Positions 44,550 through 58,600 of a stretch of 64,000 bases of DNA are shown here, in pieces (position 1 is the stretch's first letter; each line of letters opens with the position of its first letter). The notes below the pieces were generated by a model. It saw only the letters and a program-made list of their open reading frames with translations, did not search any database and was not told the DNA's origin. The stretch is taken from NCBI GenBank assembly GCA_029876055.1, contig CM056875.1, forward strand, positions 620,001 through 684,000, given 5' to 3'. A program made the position numbers and the translations under genes. This DNA is from Madurella fahalii (lineage: Eukaryota > Ascomycota > Sordariomycetes > Sordariales).

Positions 44550-47500
44550 GCCGGGGTCTAGGGTTGCGATGGGAAGCAGTCACTTTTTCTCGCCCATGTA
44601 CCTCTGGTAGGATTGGCCAGTAACGGCATCACCAGGATCCAAAATTGAAGGCTAATTTACCACCGGATCTAGTCTCAAGTGCTCAGCCACGGCCTTGACA
44701 CTCAGCGGTTTCTCTATATACTAGTACCCGTAGGCTACACCCTTCCGCGTGGTGCCTTGCAAACATCACAACAACACTATTTGGTAAGCTCCCTCCTCTC
44801 CATAAGGCCAATTGCCGGTTGGACAGGATAGTCAAAGTTGTAGATACGGTTGCGGGGTCTCGGTCCCGGGTCTCGTAACTCTCAACCTCCACAACGGCAG
44901 ATATGCCGCTGGAGTAGGCACTCCACGAACACTCGCATTGTGTAGACTAAGTGAGGTGGAAGATACATTGGTTTAAGGCTGCCCAGGCCCCGGTAGGACC
45001 TGTTGTGAGGGTCCTTTTATGAGTCACTAGTTATCTGAGTATGTATTTGGTTAATAGCTAACCTTCTTAGGAGGAGGGCAGGCACACCCTATAAGAATCC
45101 CAAACCGGTGTGTGAGTAATAAGAATTGTAAGACATAACCATTGGGGAACGAAAGTCATATCTAAGGTGGGAGAATGACCGTAGCATCATTCAATACCGT
45201 GCTCATGGCTTATGGGGGTTGCGGTGTCTCGTAACCCGGATTAGAGGAGTCCGATTTTCCCTTGCCAGAACCACAGCGTAGGCCCAACGTTAAGCAAAAG
45301 TTTGATATTGAGCTTCACGATGGCGCGTTCCATAGCAGGTGCCGTCTTTTTACGTATTGTCGTCAACTTCTTGCTTTATCTTTCCAGTATAGATGACGAG
45401 ACAACGGCTTAAAACCTTTAATGACGAGCTGCTGCCAAGCTCAAGTGTTTCTGTCAAAACAAAACGCGTACTGTATCTGCTGCTGCGCTCAGAGCCGCTT
45501 TCGATTCCTTCCACTTGATACTCCAACAAGATTGCATTACGATCAAACGGGATCAGGTACTTCCGAGCCATAAACAAGCGAATAACCAAGTTACTGTAAT
45601 CAAGGATGTTTATCTACCTCATTACCTATGAGTGGAGAAGCATCATTGTGTTTCTATTCGATATAAAGCTGAAAGACATACACTGATTAAGCATGTTCGG
45701 TATTAAGAAGTGGTTCATTCACGGTCATCAGCGTCGAAGAGCACGGTAGGCAGGTTCAAGATCATCTTATTTTCATTGCCCTCGACGTGAATATGCTTTA
45801 ATTACCTCGCTGTACAGAATCACGGTCAATTCTAAGTTGCCCTACGGCTTGCACGGGGGACCTCGCTCCACCAACCGCCCTAGAGCCCTCTGCTCCCAAC
45901 GACGACTAATGCCGAAGCCGGGAAGCGTCGCCGACATCACTGTTCATGCGTGATCATTATCTGGTTCTGTGATGTCGGTGTGTTACCTTTGGCTGCGTTA
46001 TGCGACATATCACCCAGCTTCCTTGCTCCTCTCCGGTCGTCACACACCCTCTCACCAGTCCCCAATATGTGAGCCTGCGGTCTGAATGCAGTCCCCTGTC
46101 TACCGTACCTCCTTCCCACCTTCTCCGCTCTCGCTGCAATCACTTGATATCTTCGCAGTTGAAGACGCCTGCAGTGCCGTTACGAGAAAAAGCAAGGCCA
46201 GAAAAGAGACGATTGATGGACGGGAAGGTGTGTTACACCCGGAAAAAGATCAGATCATTCCGGGCATAGAACATCACCCGCCACACCACCACCAACACAG
46301 CGATCCATCGGGGGCGTGCCGGGTATTATACCCTCCTTATTTGCATTCCCGATTAGGGACGATCGCCGATCCTGGTTCGTGCTACAAACGGGCATATGGA
46401 CCAGACGCAGGAACCGTGTCCCATCCCATCACATCACATCCAGATGTGCGTGTATTATCCATTCGCGGGTATTTTATGGTCCGCTTCCAGCCAACCGCCC
46501 AATCGGTCCGGGTGCATTTCCCGATCCGTTAGGGGCAGACCGGTGATGTTGATGGAGGGGGTGCTAGACCCGTAGATGGGACACCATCAGAACGTGGCGC
46601 ACACGGCCGGCTGCAATTCCGCCCATTCCGGAGCAATAGATGGACGCGGGCCCAGAGCTCGACGTGAAAGGGTGCGCACCAGAGAGAGATCGGCCCGGTA
46701 GCAGGCAATCCAGGTATGTACAGTACAGTTGTTTGCGCAATCCAGTTCACCTGGTAGTTCTGCAGCTGGGACCTATGTGGTACTGTACCGTGCCGCTCCA
46801 AAGGGTTCCGTGGTAGATAGAGTACCCATCAAATCAGGCCGAAGCCGAAAAGGGTGACAGCCGGCGCTGAATGACAGCTGCAGCGTCGCCGAACCGTCAA
46901 TTCCAACTGGCAACCATCCAGAGCCCCATGTCCCAGTTTTGATCCCGAAGACCGAGATGCGCCAGCCCCGCGAAAGGCCAAAATAAGCATTTACTAAAGT
47001 AACGATGAGGGGATCGAGCCTTGTCCCTGCTCGTCCATAGCCGAGACATCGGGCGCACGGACAGTGTAAAGGAGGATAAAACCGAAAGGGTGTGAAGTCC
47101 AACGATACAAGGTTACTTCGTCAGAGGAGGGGCAAGGGTGCAACTTTGACATGCTGCCCGTACCGGTGAAACACGACTCTGTAGGGCCCGGGTGCGACGG
47201 AACGGCGAAAGAGAAATGAAAAATAAAAAGAAAGCCCAATCGGTAATCATAGCCCAACACGATATCGTATCCGTATCATATCGATGATAGAGATGTTGTT
47301 GGATTGGACCGCGGCCCCGAAGAGTTGCGCCTCTCAATGGCACGCAAAGAGATGTGGATGAGCTGTTGGTTGTCGAGTCAACAGCGTTGTTGGAAACTCG
47401 CCTTTCTCGGCCGCCATAAAAGGAACCCCAGACTGCTCGGTACGATACCACAGTAGTAGCGCCACTAGTTTTGACAGGTTCGCGTCTGCAAAAGTCCTGC

Positions 47501-49101
47501 AGGACCCGGTCCGAGCCAAAGGTTCAGACGCGGGCGCCCAGAACTAGGCGCATGCTGCGCCCATGGTCCAAAATTGCATTTTTTTTTTTTTTTTTTTTGT
47601 CGACCAACCAACCACCGGTTTTATCTTCCCATAGAAACCGAAGAGAGCTGAGCACTGGGACGTCAAGAAGCAATCGGAGGTGCGTTGTAACCGCAACCTT
47701 TGGATGGCACCCTGAGCGGGCATCGTTTTGACCTCCGAAAGCAGAGCCCTTTGCAACTCCTAAATTCTGAATAACAACGAACAAGTTTGTTCACACCCAA
47801 TGGTTTAACCAATCGGCTCCTTGCAACTCGGCGTCAAGTTGGCACTAGATCTCTCCATGGCTTGTCAGAAAGACCGAACCAACAGCCCCCCCACGGTAAA
47901 GTCGAGCCGAGGACTCGGTGGATCGCTGTGTGATCTGCTCAGCGTGTCTCTGGCCAGTTAATGGGCGGCCTATTCTTGGCCTTGAAACATCGCCTCGTCC
48001 GAGAGCCAAACACTCGGCCCATCGGCGTCCCCCCCGAGATCCGGGTTCCTGTGCACCCGAGATTTTGTGGGCTCGGGTCCAAGGAGGGCTGGGCTGAGAC
48101 AGAGGTGGTGTGATGTTCTCTCCTATCACATCTGCGTTTGGTTTCAACCTCAGCTATGCGCCGGGCGATGGCTTTAAAGTGCAATGCAGTTATCCGGGGT
48201 CCATCAAGGAGCCACCGGGATGCACCTTGTTGTGGTATGAACCTCTGCTTAATTCACACCGAGGTCGGCGTAAAGTTGCCAGTTAGGGCAGGGAATGATT
48301 CTAGAACCTGAGAGTCCAGCGGCCGTGCGCCTCCAAAGATCACGATCCCCGAAGAGCGGGGAAAATCGGGAATGATTAGACGTCGGCGAGATGTTAGTTC
48401 ATCTCTTGGAGAGTGGACAGGGCAGAAACGGGGAAGACAGAAGTGCAAGAAGAGAAAACGGAAAATAAAACAAAATTAAGAGAGCTGGAATAAAGGAGGC
48501 TAGAAATTATATGCATTGCCGGCCAGGCCAGAGGAACGGAGCCTTGGCGCCGTCGGAAGCCATTCGGCGCCGCCCACAAGGTTGACCCGATTCGGATCGG
48601 CGGGATGGCCGGGAGACGACGCCGACAGCTCGGAAGAATGCAAGCAATCGTCCACTGGAGATTCCGATCCCCGGCCTCCAGCCACGCTTACCAGGACCCG
48701 GCTATGCCCCGGCCCGCGCGGAGCAACGGTTGGGTGACATCGCGCCGGGGACACGAGCCCAAAACCGGACAACCGGTCGCTGAGCAGGGAAGCAGCATGC
48801 AAACTAGCGAAGTAGTAAGAGTAGAGGAGAGAGCACGAGGGTAAGCATGCCCCCTGTAGTTCGCCAAATTCCTGCTTTTTCACTGCGCCTCCTGGGTCCA
48901 ACTTGGCTCAAATCGCTGTCAAGGCCGCCCACTCCCACATCTTGGCGAAGCGGCCGATAATCCTAGTTATGGTGGGGAGTTCAAGGTTGATCACGACATA
49001 CAAATGCAGGAGGGCGGCGCTTCTGTCCGGGGAAGCGCGCAGTGTTGTGCGCCAGTTCCCTGAACCCCCGGTCGCAGCCCTTTTGAGAATCCTGTGCCAA
49101 G
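44550..49101. other. Large gene-free region
   Basis: 4.5 kb in which I can support no gene. Short frames at 45.9-46.5, 46.8-47.4 and 48.5-48.9 kb overlap on several strands, as expected of chance frames in GC-rich DNA. A T-run of about 19 bases lies at 47580-47598. Polypyrimidine stretches and the promoter of the next gene lie at the right end. Confidence 0.45.
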
Positions 49102-50551
49102 ATGAAGCCGTTTGGGAGACTGACCGCAGCGGTCTCTGCAACGCTGCTGCTCGATGGGGTCCTGGCTGCGACGTCTGGCACATTCAACATCCTGGCCATG
49201 AACGTCGCTGGCCTGCCGGCGATCCTGAACGATAACGGAGTGCTCGGAGACAAAGCCGACAACGCAGCAGCAATTGGCGCCAAGTTGGCCGAGTACGGCT
49301 ATGATGTCGTCCAGCTTCAGGAGGTAGGTCTGTCAGGGGGTCGTTGTTGTGTGTCCGGTGCGAAGGCGGGCACTTGGCGGCTGACGGACGCCTGGCGGCA
49401 CGCGCCCTCGACAGGACTTCAATTACCACGCACACATCTACCGTACCGACAACCATCCGTTTAGGACGGCCACGTCTGGCGGCGTGCCGTTTGGGTCTGG
49501 CCTCAACACCGTGTCCAACTTTGACTGGGTCGACTTCAGACGCATCAAGTGGGACAAGTGCTCGGATGCTTCCCAATTCGATTGCCTGACCCCCAAGGGG
49601 TTCACGTTCATGCGGGTAGCCATCTCGGCCCCAGCCGGCAACTCAACCGCGGTATATGCCGACTTTTATAACGTGCACACCGACGCGGGGGTCGAGGACG
49701 GCGACTTCAACGCCCGCAACTCCAACGTCAACGAAGTGGCCGCTTACATTGCCGAATGGAGCCAAGGGAACGCGGTGCTGGTCTACGGTGACTTGAACAG
49801 CCGGTACAGCCGGGAGGGCGACACCGCAATCAGGTCGCTGCTTGCTAGTGTGAACCCGACGGGGCCGGGCTTGACTGACGCATGGATTGAACTGCAGCAC
49901 GGCGGGACCATCCCCTCGGGCCAGAGTGCCTGCGGAAACCCAGCAGCCGACAATGCTTGCGAGATTGTCGACAAGGTCTTTTACCGGTCCAGCCCGTTGC
50001 TGACGCTCCAGGCGGATACCTTCCGCTACGACAGCCAGCGGTTCCTGCAGGCGGATGGGAGCATACTCACGGACCACAACCCGGTCCTTGGCGACTTCTC
50101 GTGGTCCTCCGGCTCGGCCCTCCAGCAGAGCGACTTCTTCGGAGGCGACTACGGCGTTTGGTTCAGCGACGTGCCGGCGCTCGCCAACCTCAGCCGGCCC
50201 AAGGCTTTGACACTGACATTCCGGGGCGGATCCCGGCTCGACAGCGTCGGCCTAACACTGGTGGACGGCACTCGCTTCACCCACGGCGGCAGCGGCGGGA
50301 CCGAAGTGTCGCTCACGCTGGGGCCGTCCGAATACTGGATCGAGGCGGAGCTCTGCCGTGGCGAGAAGCGAGGCAAAGCCCGCAACTTCTACATCCAGGC
50401 GGTCACTTCCTCGGGGCGCAGCCTCGCAGCTGGCACAGCGACCTCCGACTGCGCAACCTTCCAGGCGCCGGACGGGTGGCAAATTGTGGGCTTCATGGGA
50501 CAGGATGGCGATGAGATGGACCAGCTGGCGTTTGTCTACGCGCCGCAATGA
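49102..50551 (+). CDS. Secreted endonuclease/exonuclease/phosphatase-fold protein with C-terminal jacalin-like region
   Basis: EEP-superfamily hydrolase. The fold is used by DNase I, sphingomyelinases and inositol phosphatases. Exons are 49102-49323 and 49415-50551, giving 452 aa. The signal peptide is MKPFGRLTAAVSATLLLDGV to about LAA. Motifs are MNVAGLPA (Asn), VVQLQE-DFNYH (metal Glu, at the exon junction), FYNVHTDAG (His), LVYGDLNSRYS (Asp/Asn) and LTDHNPVLGDF (Asp-His). The catalytic set is complete. From about residue 315 a beta-rich region (DYGVWFSD, LTFRGGSRLDSVGLTLVDG, THGG, TLGPSEYWIEAELC) looks like a jacalin-type lectin domain, which could bind glycans. The substrate (nucleic acid or phospholipid) cannot be decided from sequence. 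Confidence 0.9.
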
Positions 50552-53500
50552 TTACGCGTCGTGGGGGGAGAAGGTGGGACTGAGACGTTACAGTACACTA
50601 GCTCAATAGCTTATCACTGCGATAGTGGGCTGTGTTAGTACATACAGTAGTGTTTGGCCGATGTGGACCTGGTTGGAACATCAGTGTGCGGGTTGATGGA
50701 ATTTCACACGGCCAGTCCTGCCGACAAAGAAATGTCCTCTTGCGAAAAGAAGGACGAATAGCAAAACTTATCCGCAGCGGTGTCCACTTGGGTGCCCACG
50801 TGCGGCCGAGTTTGTTGTCCCTCGAGGGGTCGGTGATCGGGGGAAGGTTTTGTGTTGATCCTCCACCTGCCGCCACATCCCATGAGAGTAGCGATCATCA
50901 CCGCCGGGTACCGCTAAAACTTGGCGTGAGGCCAGATCAACAGGGTAGCCTCGGAACACCCGCCCTGCGAACTGGAAAATGGGGTCTCCAGGGTCCAGCC
51001 TTTGGGTTGGCTCACTATGTATGTACAACAATTGAAGGAAGTGGGCGCCAATTAGGGCATTTCTTCGGTGCAGACATCAGGAACCAGCCATGATCGGCAG
51101 AAGGGGTCAGGCGGGGCTTGCGCCTTTTTGCTTGTCGCCGACTTTCTCTTCTGCTGGCTGGGCTTTGAGAATGGCCGTCTCTGAAGTGGCACGTGGACGG
51201 TTCGTTGGAGGAACTCATTGATAACCCCCAACCCGTCGGAGAGCCTCATTTCTATCGCGGCGTAAGAAAAATCGCCTATTGGGCGCCATGCGGCAGAGGG
51301 TGCCACCAAGTGTTTCTCTTTCACTTAACAGAAGGAATTGAACGTCCTTGAGGATGGCTCGGGATCTCGACGTGGCTCAATTACTTGCGCAATATCAGAC
51401 TGGGTAAGTAACTTTGTGTTTACTGAGGTAGGCAAGCTTAGGTTCCGGGAAAGTGTGGGACCCCATCCGCTCCCGTCTCAACGCTGCCATTTCGGGCTTG
51501 AAAGGTCCAAAATGCCCACAAGTAGAACGTGACGCGCAACCAAATCGAGGCTTAGCAGGCATTCTCTCGCCGATCGTCGAGCACATGCTCTGGACGATGT
51601 GACACCCACTTAGCACGGGCCGTGGATTCACGACGTTGGTAACCCGTCTTGACAGCAATTGTCGAGTCATAGAGATGCCGATATGCCGTGTGCCGCGGGA
51701 TGCAGATGAGATCTTCAGCTTGCCCCGCCGGGCCGATGAACGGGCTGCCGTGTCATGATGGCACTCTGCGAGGGGTCGTCGGATAGAGGAGGGACCAAGT
51801 CTAGGTCCGGATGAAGCATGCATTACTGAGGGCTCGCGATGCGAGAAGTCGAGCAAGCTGAAGTGTTTTCGTGTGATGGTGCCTTGGCCCCATGTGGACC
51901 GGACACTGGGGGGCGGAAGGCACCAAATGCTGCCATCAGCTCTTGTCCGTACGTGCTTGATGCTCAGGAAGCTATCGGATGGCTGCCGTCGTTTGGTCTT
52001 GCCGACACGTGCGTGGATAGATTACATACCATATTCTCTGCCAGCGCGGGATGGCAGGGCCGATTGCCAGATGCAGCTGGGGTAGCATGCGCAGATAATA
52101 AGGGGAAAGGGCTTCGGCTGGTAGGGTCCCTGGCGGCAGATGTCGACTCGCGTGCTGCAATCTGTTAGCAAAACACGAACTGGATTCTGGGCCGCCCCGC
52201 TCAACAGCTGCAGCACCTGAGAGTCGGCTTCAATGGCAGATGCAAGCCCGTGGGGGCAATCAGAAAAGCTCAACGCGTCGACGAGATGATACAGCACCAC
52301 AGACGACTGATGGTCACGGATGATCAACGTGTGCAGTGTACGCTAAATATGCTCGTCCTGACCATGAACTGATTACCCAGAGACGTCTGTGTCGGTGCAG
52401 GTGCCGATTGCCCAGACTGTGAGAACCCGTCTCCGATGCGAGCAAAAAAAAAAAAAAAAAAAAAAAGAAACCAAGCCATGCCGCGCACTTCGACACGCTA
52501 AACAAAACCGACAAAATCCTCTCCCCACTTTTTCCCGTGGCTGGAATTCTTCTCACTCCATCCATTTTTCCCTGGGTTACTGTGCAAAGATACGAGTTTG
52601 CACGAGGCCCACCTCCTAATGCAGCAAGGTCACGGACAGGGGATGTCTGAGGCAAACGTCTCTTCGTGCGCCACTTGAGCAAACATGAAGCCCCGAGCCA
52701 ATATCCTGGGCCGCTAATGGACTCCCGGAAAGCTCCCAGGTCGTTGGGTCGGTGGCAATCGCGCGCTTTGGAGCTACCGGAGACGATTGCGGCTCGGGCA
52801 GATGTGAAGGGGTCTGAACAAAAACCTCCGCACGCTGGGCGCTAGGACTGGTTTCCCGCCCGGCCAAGTCGGAAGCAGGCCGACAGCGGTTTCTCCAAGT
52901 TGCAAAACCGGCCCGGTTGATGAGCGCTGCAGGCCCCGTCAACAACAAAAGCATCAAGCGTGGCGTTTCAGGGCATCGCACGTCCGGCCTCCTCCGCAAT
53001 TGCAGCCCCGGCCGAGAAATGACACAATCGTCGTCGCTCCCCCATACAAACTTCCCGATTTGGCATTGAAACGGATGCTCGCAATATCGGCAGGTAGCGC
53101 TTCGAAGCTGCAAAAGACCCAACGTTGCCCTCGGCGGCGTTGCGGAGCACTGCCAAGCAGGAGAGCTCGGGGTGTCCAGCTTGGCTGAAGATGGTGTGCG
53201 CGTAATGCAAAACATGGCCCGCAAGCCGCGAATCTTATCTGGGACCTGCAGCGTGGGGTAAAGAGTCAGCATCAAGTATTCCCAACGCCTCCGAATGCGG
53301 ACTTTTCGCTGATGCCAAGGGAGGTCGCTGAATGGGGGGCTGACGATTGGCACTGGAAGGATGTGATATCAATGCATAGCATGGCCAAAACTGCAGTCAG
53401 CTTCGACTCCCAGTCCGGCGCGGCAATTGGCGTGCGGTGTCACAGTAGTGTAGTAGTTCATTGTCTTTGCTCCGTACCTAAGGTAGTTGCGCAGGAATGG

Positions 53501-55613
53501 ACCCAGCACGTCACGACTCTCTTCCATGGCCAGTGTTTTAAGCCATCGTGACCATGAAAATGGGTTGTTGGCGGTAGGCCCACGGAAGCTCTTCAGGCAG
53601 GGACCGTGTCTTCACGCAGCCAAGATCCCAACCTACACTAGTTGTAAGAAGAATGATGTACAAACTGTGACAGGCTGATCCTTTCCTGTGCTTGTCTAAC
53701 TATTGTTTTGCGGAGGAAATCCGATGACTCCGTTGGGGCAATTATGTGCTGCAGTAGTGTACATTAAGGTAAGTTAGTTATTAGCAGGAGATCTGGCCTC
53801 GAAACAGAAAATCGCCGGCTTCACTGGGTCCATTGCGCCACCTACGGGGGGAATCACAGACGAGCGCCTCCCACCGCTTCCGTGGCTCGGGCCCTGATTC
53901 TTGTCCCACAGTTCTAACGGGACTCGATGAAGCCTGTGCTTCGTATTCACAGAGCTCGAGCCAACCATGGAAGCCCAAGCCCACATTGGAAAACCCGCCC
54001 CGTGTGGTGTAAGACGCTTAAATCGAACTACACCAGTGTACGGGGTGTCTGTGGAGGAGGTTCGGCAATGACGCCGCAGCTGCGAAGAATAAAATCCATC
54101 TCCCCCAGACGCAAGACGCAGGACGCATCTCGCCAAAGCTGATCCTCGCCCGTCTCGTCCAAGCTTCGCGCTAAACGGCACCCTACCGGGGCGTGGATAA
54201 CGCAACACCAACACAAACGTCGGCACCCTCCTGGCTGGCCGCGAGACAGGGGACGAGCGCCCCCCACCCGCTATGCCCTGCAAGTTGCAACCGGGGCAGT
54301 GTCCCAAAGGACCCGGGCTGGTTCCCTTGCCGTGGTTGGCCGCGGCTGGCCTGTGCCGGAGTTGGACCCGTGCGGCCCACCTGCACATGCCCTAACGGGC
54401 AAAGAGCGAAGAAAAATTATTGCAGCGGACCCTGGCTCTGACCTGGCTCTGCAGGCCCAGGAGTGGAGACGGACTGCGGCCAGGGGCAGACGAGCTGCAG
54501 TCGCGAGAGCAACATCGCGGTTGCACCGCAGCAAGCATGGCGCACAGGTCGTTCTCGTCTCTTTCCCTTCCCTCTTCTTCGGGCCTGAACCCTCTATCTG
54601 AAGTGCAGAGCACAACCAGCGCCAGCTGCCGAGCGCCACGACATCTGCACTTCTCTCGAGTCGTCGTCGCACAGGTCGCGATACCCGCATGCATTGGCGT
54701 CCAATGCCATCACGCCTCGCCGGGTGCGTAGTAAGCAGCTCCAACGACCATTTCCCCTCGCCTGCTCCCCGCCTGTTTGGTTGTGAGAAAAGGGTGCTTG
54801 TCTAGTTCCTCTGGCTCGACGCCCCGTTGGCGATCGCATCTGCCGCTTCGCATCCTGGTCATCGACGCATTCCTCTCGCCGGTCCCGTACCCGGTACGCT
54901 CGACTTCCCATCACCGCAAGTCTCGGATCACCAACCAGCTCGAATTACCAGGCTCGGAGCTTTGCAATTGGGCCGCTCAGAAACGCTGAGCGATAAGGTA
55001 TGTACGGAGACATGGCTTTGCATTGTTTGCTGCGAGTTCTGCTTGGTTCCTTGCGCTTTGTGGCTATGACCTTGGTCACCAACGCCGAAACCCAAATGTC
55101 CAGGGCCTCCCCTGGCATGCGCTATCCTGTGTCGATGGGCTCTCTTCCCCTGCCTCTAGCATTCCTCCTGTCGCGCCCCTCCACAGCACAACGCTCGCCC
55201 TACATTCCCCAGATGCGAACTCGCGCGAACCATCAAAACAATCTGGCGCTTTTGCCGAGTTGTCCCCCGCTTCATGCTGACCGTCGTCGCTCTCTAGTCT
55301 CGACGACAACTTCGCATTGAGGAGAGAAAAAGGACGGCACTCGGGAGTTCTGACCACCAATTGAACAGTCTTCTGCCGCCCCCGCGAGCCCTTACTGCCT
55401 GTTGGGCGTTTCGGTGAAGCTTGGCCCGTCCAACGCCAGTGTGCCCAGGGGAAGCTGCACAGGGAAGCATCCGGACAGAAGCCCCGTTCCAATCCTCCGT
55501 GCATCGCCGGAACTGCGGGGTGAATACTTGTCCCGACGCCTAGGCGGGGGACCCCGAACAAGCCCCGTCGAAGTTCGGCGGCCTATGTTTGGTGAAACGG
55601 ACGTCGGGTGGCA
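50552..55613. other. Large region without recognised genes; includes likely RasGEF leader
   Basis: 5 kb with no supported coding gene. An A-run of about 23 bases lies at 52445-52466. From about 54500 to 55613 the + strand is C/T-rich and contains a strong donor GATAAG/GTATGT at about 54995, with several acceptors downstream. This is consistent with a long spliced 5' leader for the Ras GEF gene. Overlapping GC-rich frames (for example about 53774-54388, minus) show no family resemblance. Confidence 0.45.
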
Positions 55614-58600
55614 ATGGCAACGCTAAACGGCCGAGCCATGAGGTCGAGCCTACAGGTGGCTCCGTTGGCGATACAGAAAACGAGGACAACGGCATGCAGT
55701 GGACACGCCGACTTGGCCGAATCTTCCAATGGCTTCTCGGATACGCAAATAACGCCACCAGCCACCCCAAACGAATCGCAAGAGGATGGTAATACCCACG
55801 CGACCAGCCCACCCGCCTTTCACAACTTCTTGAGGGCATTCTACCCTTTTCATCCCAGCTATATCGTAAATGACTCGACGGTAACATTACCGCTTAACGA
55901 GGGAGATGTCGTCCTGGTGCATTCCATCCATACGAACGGCTGGGCCGACGGCACACTCTTGCTCACCGGCGCGAGGGGGTGGTTGCCCACAAATTATTGT
56001 GAGGCCTACGATCCCGATGAGATGAGGAGCTTGCTTAAGGCGCTGCTTAACTTTTGGGATCTGATGCGGACAACCTCAATTAACGACAGCAAGATGTTTG
56101 GTAACCAGGATTTCATGAAGGGCATAATTGCTGGCGTTCGCTATCTCTTGGTATGTCGTGGTATCACAAGAACTGACCTGGAAGCTGTGTGATCTAACAC
56201 GTCGCACAGGAGCGGACCGACTGTCTAACAAGGGAGTCACCCCTTGTGCAGAGACACGACGGGCTCCGAAGAAGCCGGAAATCGCTGTTGTCAGAGCTGT
56301 CGGCTCTCGTCAAAACGGCCAAGAAACTGCATGATGCACAAAGGATGCCTGGCGACGAAGACATTAACGACATTGTGGATGAGATGATCTTGAAAGCGTT
56401 TAAAATCGTCGTCAAAGGGGTCAGGTTTTTGGATATTTTGGAGGACGATAGGAGGACGCGGGCACCAGCAGTGACGATTTTGACGACGCTGCTAGAGGAA
56501 GCCTTCGTTCCGCTGACGCCGCCCGCTGAATCAGCCGCTTTCGAGGCCACCCGGGCTCTTACTCCTGGTGCGGGCTCCCACCCGGACGAGAACGGCGACG
56601 CACCCGAGCCGGCGCCACCAGCGGCAAACGAGGTGGTACGAGGCTACACAGCCACCAACGACCGTTTGTCTTCAATTTGCCTGCAGAACGCGGATGCGCG
56701 CCGGCTGTCTCAGAGCAGTCTGCTGCAAACGAATCGATTATCGTCGACCGTCTCGCGCCGTGTCAGCTTGGCGGGGCTGTCGTCCATCTCGCGACCGCAG
56801 AATCTGGTCTCGGAGCGGCTTAACAACTGCCATGACATTTTTCTGTCACACCTAGGCTCCTTCATCGGTCGACTGCACCTCCAGTCCCAGTCTCGACCAA
56901 GCCTCGCCCTGGCGATTAAGCAGTCTGCTACCTCGGGTGGGGAGTTGTTGTTGGTGGTGGACATCGTGTGTACCCACACCTCGATAAGCATCGACGCGCT
57001 GGAGGAGTCTCGTGCCGCCATGTACGACCGCATTCTCGATCTTGTCCACACGGCACGCGACATTCTCACAAATCCTGGGACTGAGGCGGAAGAGGATGTG
57101 ATCGTACCGCAAGACAACGGCCGCTTGTTGGGGGCGGCCACCGGGTGTGTAAAGGCCACCGGGGAATGCGTCGCCAAGGCAAAATGGGTGATTGAGCGCA
57201 TCGGCGACTTTGAGTTCGAATTCGATGACGGTAGCCTTGGTATCAACTTTGACTTGTCGGCATTGACGTTCACTGCCGACGAAAAAGATGGATCCTACGG
57301 CGCCGAGATGGCAAGCATCGCCGAGTCAAGTGTGTCCGAAACCCAAACTATCTCGACAGCCATGTCCACAACCTCTTCCGCTCCCACGCACGCCGCAGCT
57401 CTCTCGATCGACAAGCCGCTTCCCGAAGTTCCCACCGTCTCGTCTCCCGTGACGGAACAGCCAGCGCCGCAGTCCTCTGTATCCACGCCGACACCACAAT
57501 TGTTCCTCCCAGACGCCAGCGTTCTTAACATGGCTTCGTCAGTCTCTTCCCTCCGCCCGGATCTGCCGCCACTCCCAAAGATATCCACGGCGTTACCAGC
57601 AGAGAATTACAGTCCGACAGATCAATCAGGCATGCAGGACGCCGAATTCCAAGCATTCCAATCGGAGAGCATGACCGCTTCGAGTTCTGGGTCTGGCAGG
57701 ACCTATCTCAGCCGGGATTCGGAATCAAGCATCGTATCACAAAGCTCGACCCGCGCCACTACACCCGATATCGCCCAAGGACCGAAAACCCGACCTTCAA
57801 TATCGGATATGAGCGTGGCAGAGAGTTCAGCGCATACCGAGGAAGTCGACGACGTCGAGTCGAGGCTCCTCGAGAGGACGTACGCCCATGAATTGATATT
57901 CAATAAGGAGGGGCAAGTGACCGGCGGATCGCTAGCGGCCTTGGTGGAGCGTCTCACAACACATGAATCGACCCCTGATGCCATGTTTGTGTCGACCTTT
58001 TACCTTACATTCCGCCTCTTCTGCACGCCCGTCACGCTGACCGAGGCACTCATCGACCGCTTCGACTATGTCGGGGATGCACCTCACGTTGCAGCGCCCG
58101 TCCGGCTCAGAACCTACAACGTTTTCAAGGGTTGGCTGGAATCCCACTGGCGAGATGAGACGGACCGCGAGGCACTCGTCTTGATCAAGGAATTCGCCGA
58201 GTCCAAGCTGACCGCTGCGCTTCCCTCGACCGGCAAACGTCTCATTGAGCTTATTGAGAAGGTGTCGGCGAGCGACGGCGCTTTGGTGCCGCGCCTCGTC
58301 TCCTCCATGGGGAAGACGAACAGTTCGGTCTCCTACGTCCCCGCCGAGACGCCGCTTCCGGCGCCCGTGATTACCAGGAGTCAGATCAACGCCTTGACCA
58401 ATTGGAAGGCTGGCGGCAGCTCCCCATCGATTCTCGACTTCGATCCCCTCGAACTTGCTCGGCAGCTGACGATCAAGCAAATGGCGCTCTTCTGCTCCAT
58501 CGTGCCGGAGGAACTGCTCGGCTCAAAGTGGACGAAACGGGGGGGGATCGGCGCGCCGAACGTCAAAGCAATGTCGTCGTTCACCACCAGCCTGTCCAAC

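Noticed and set aside
53774..54744. Large minus-strand frames in the RasGEF upstream region
   Set aside because: Low-complexity Arg/Pro/Ser text typical of GC-rich chance frames; no homology seen.
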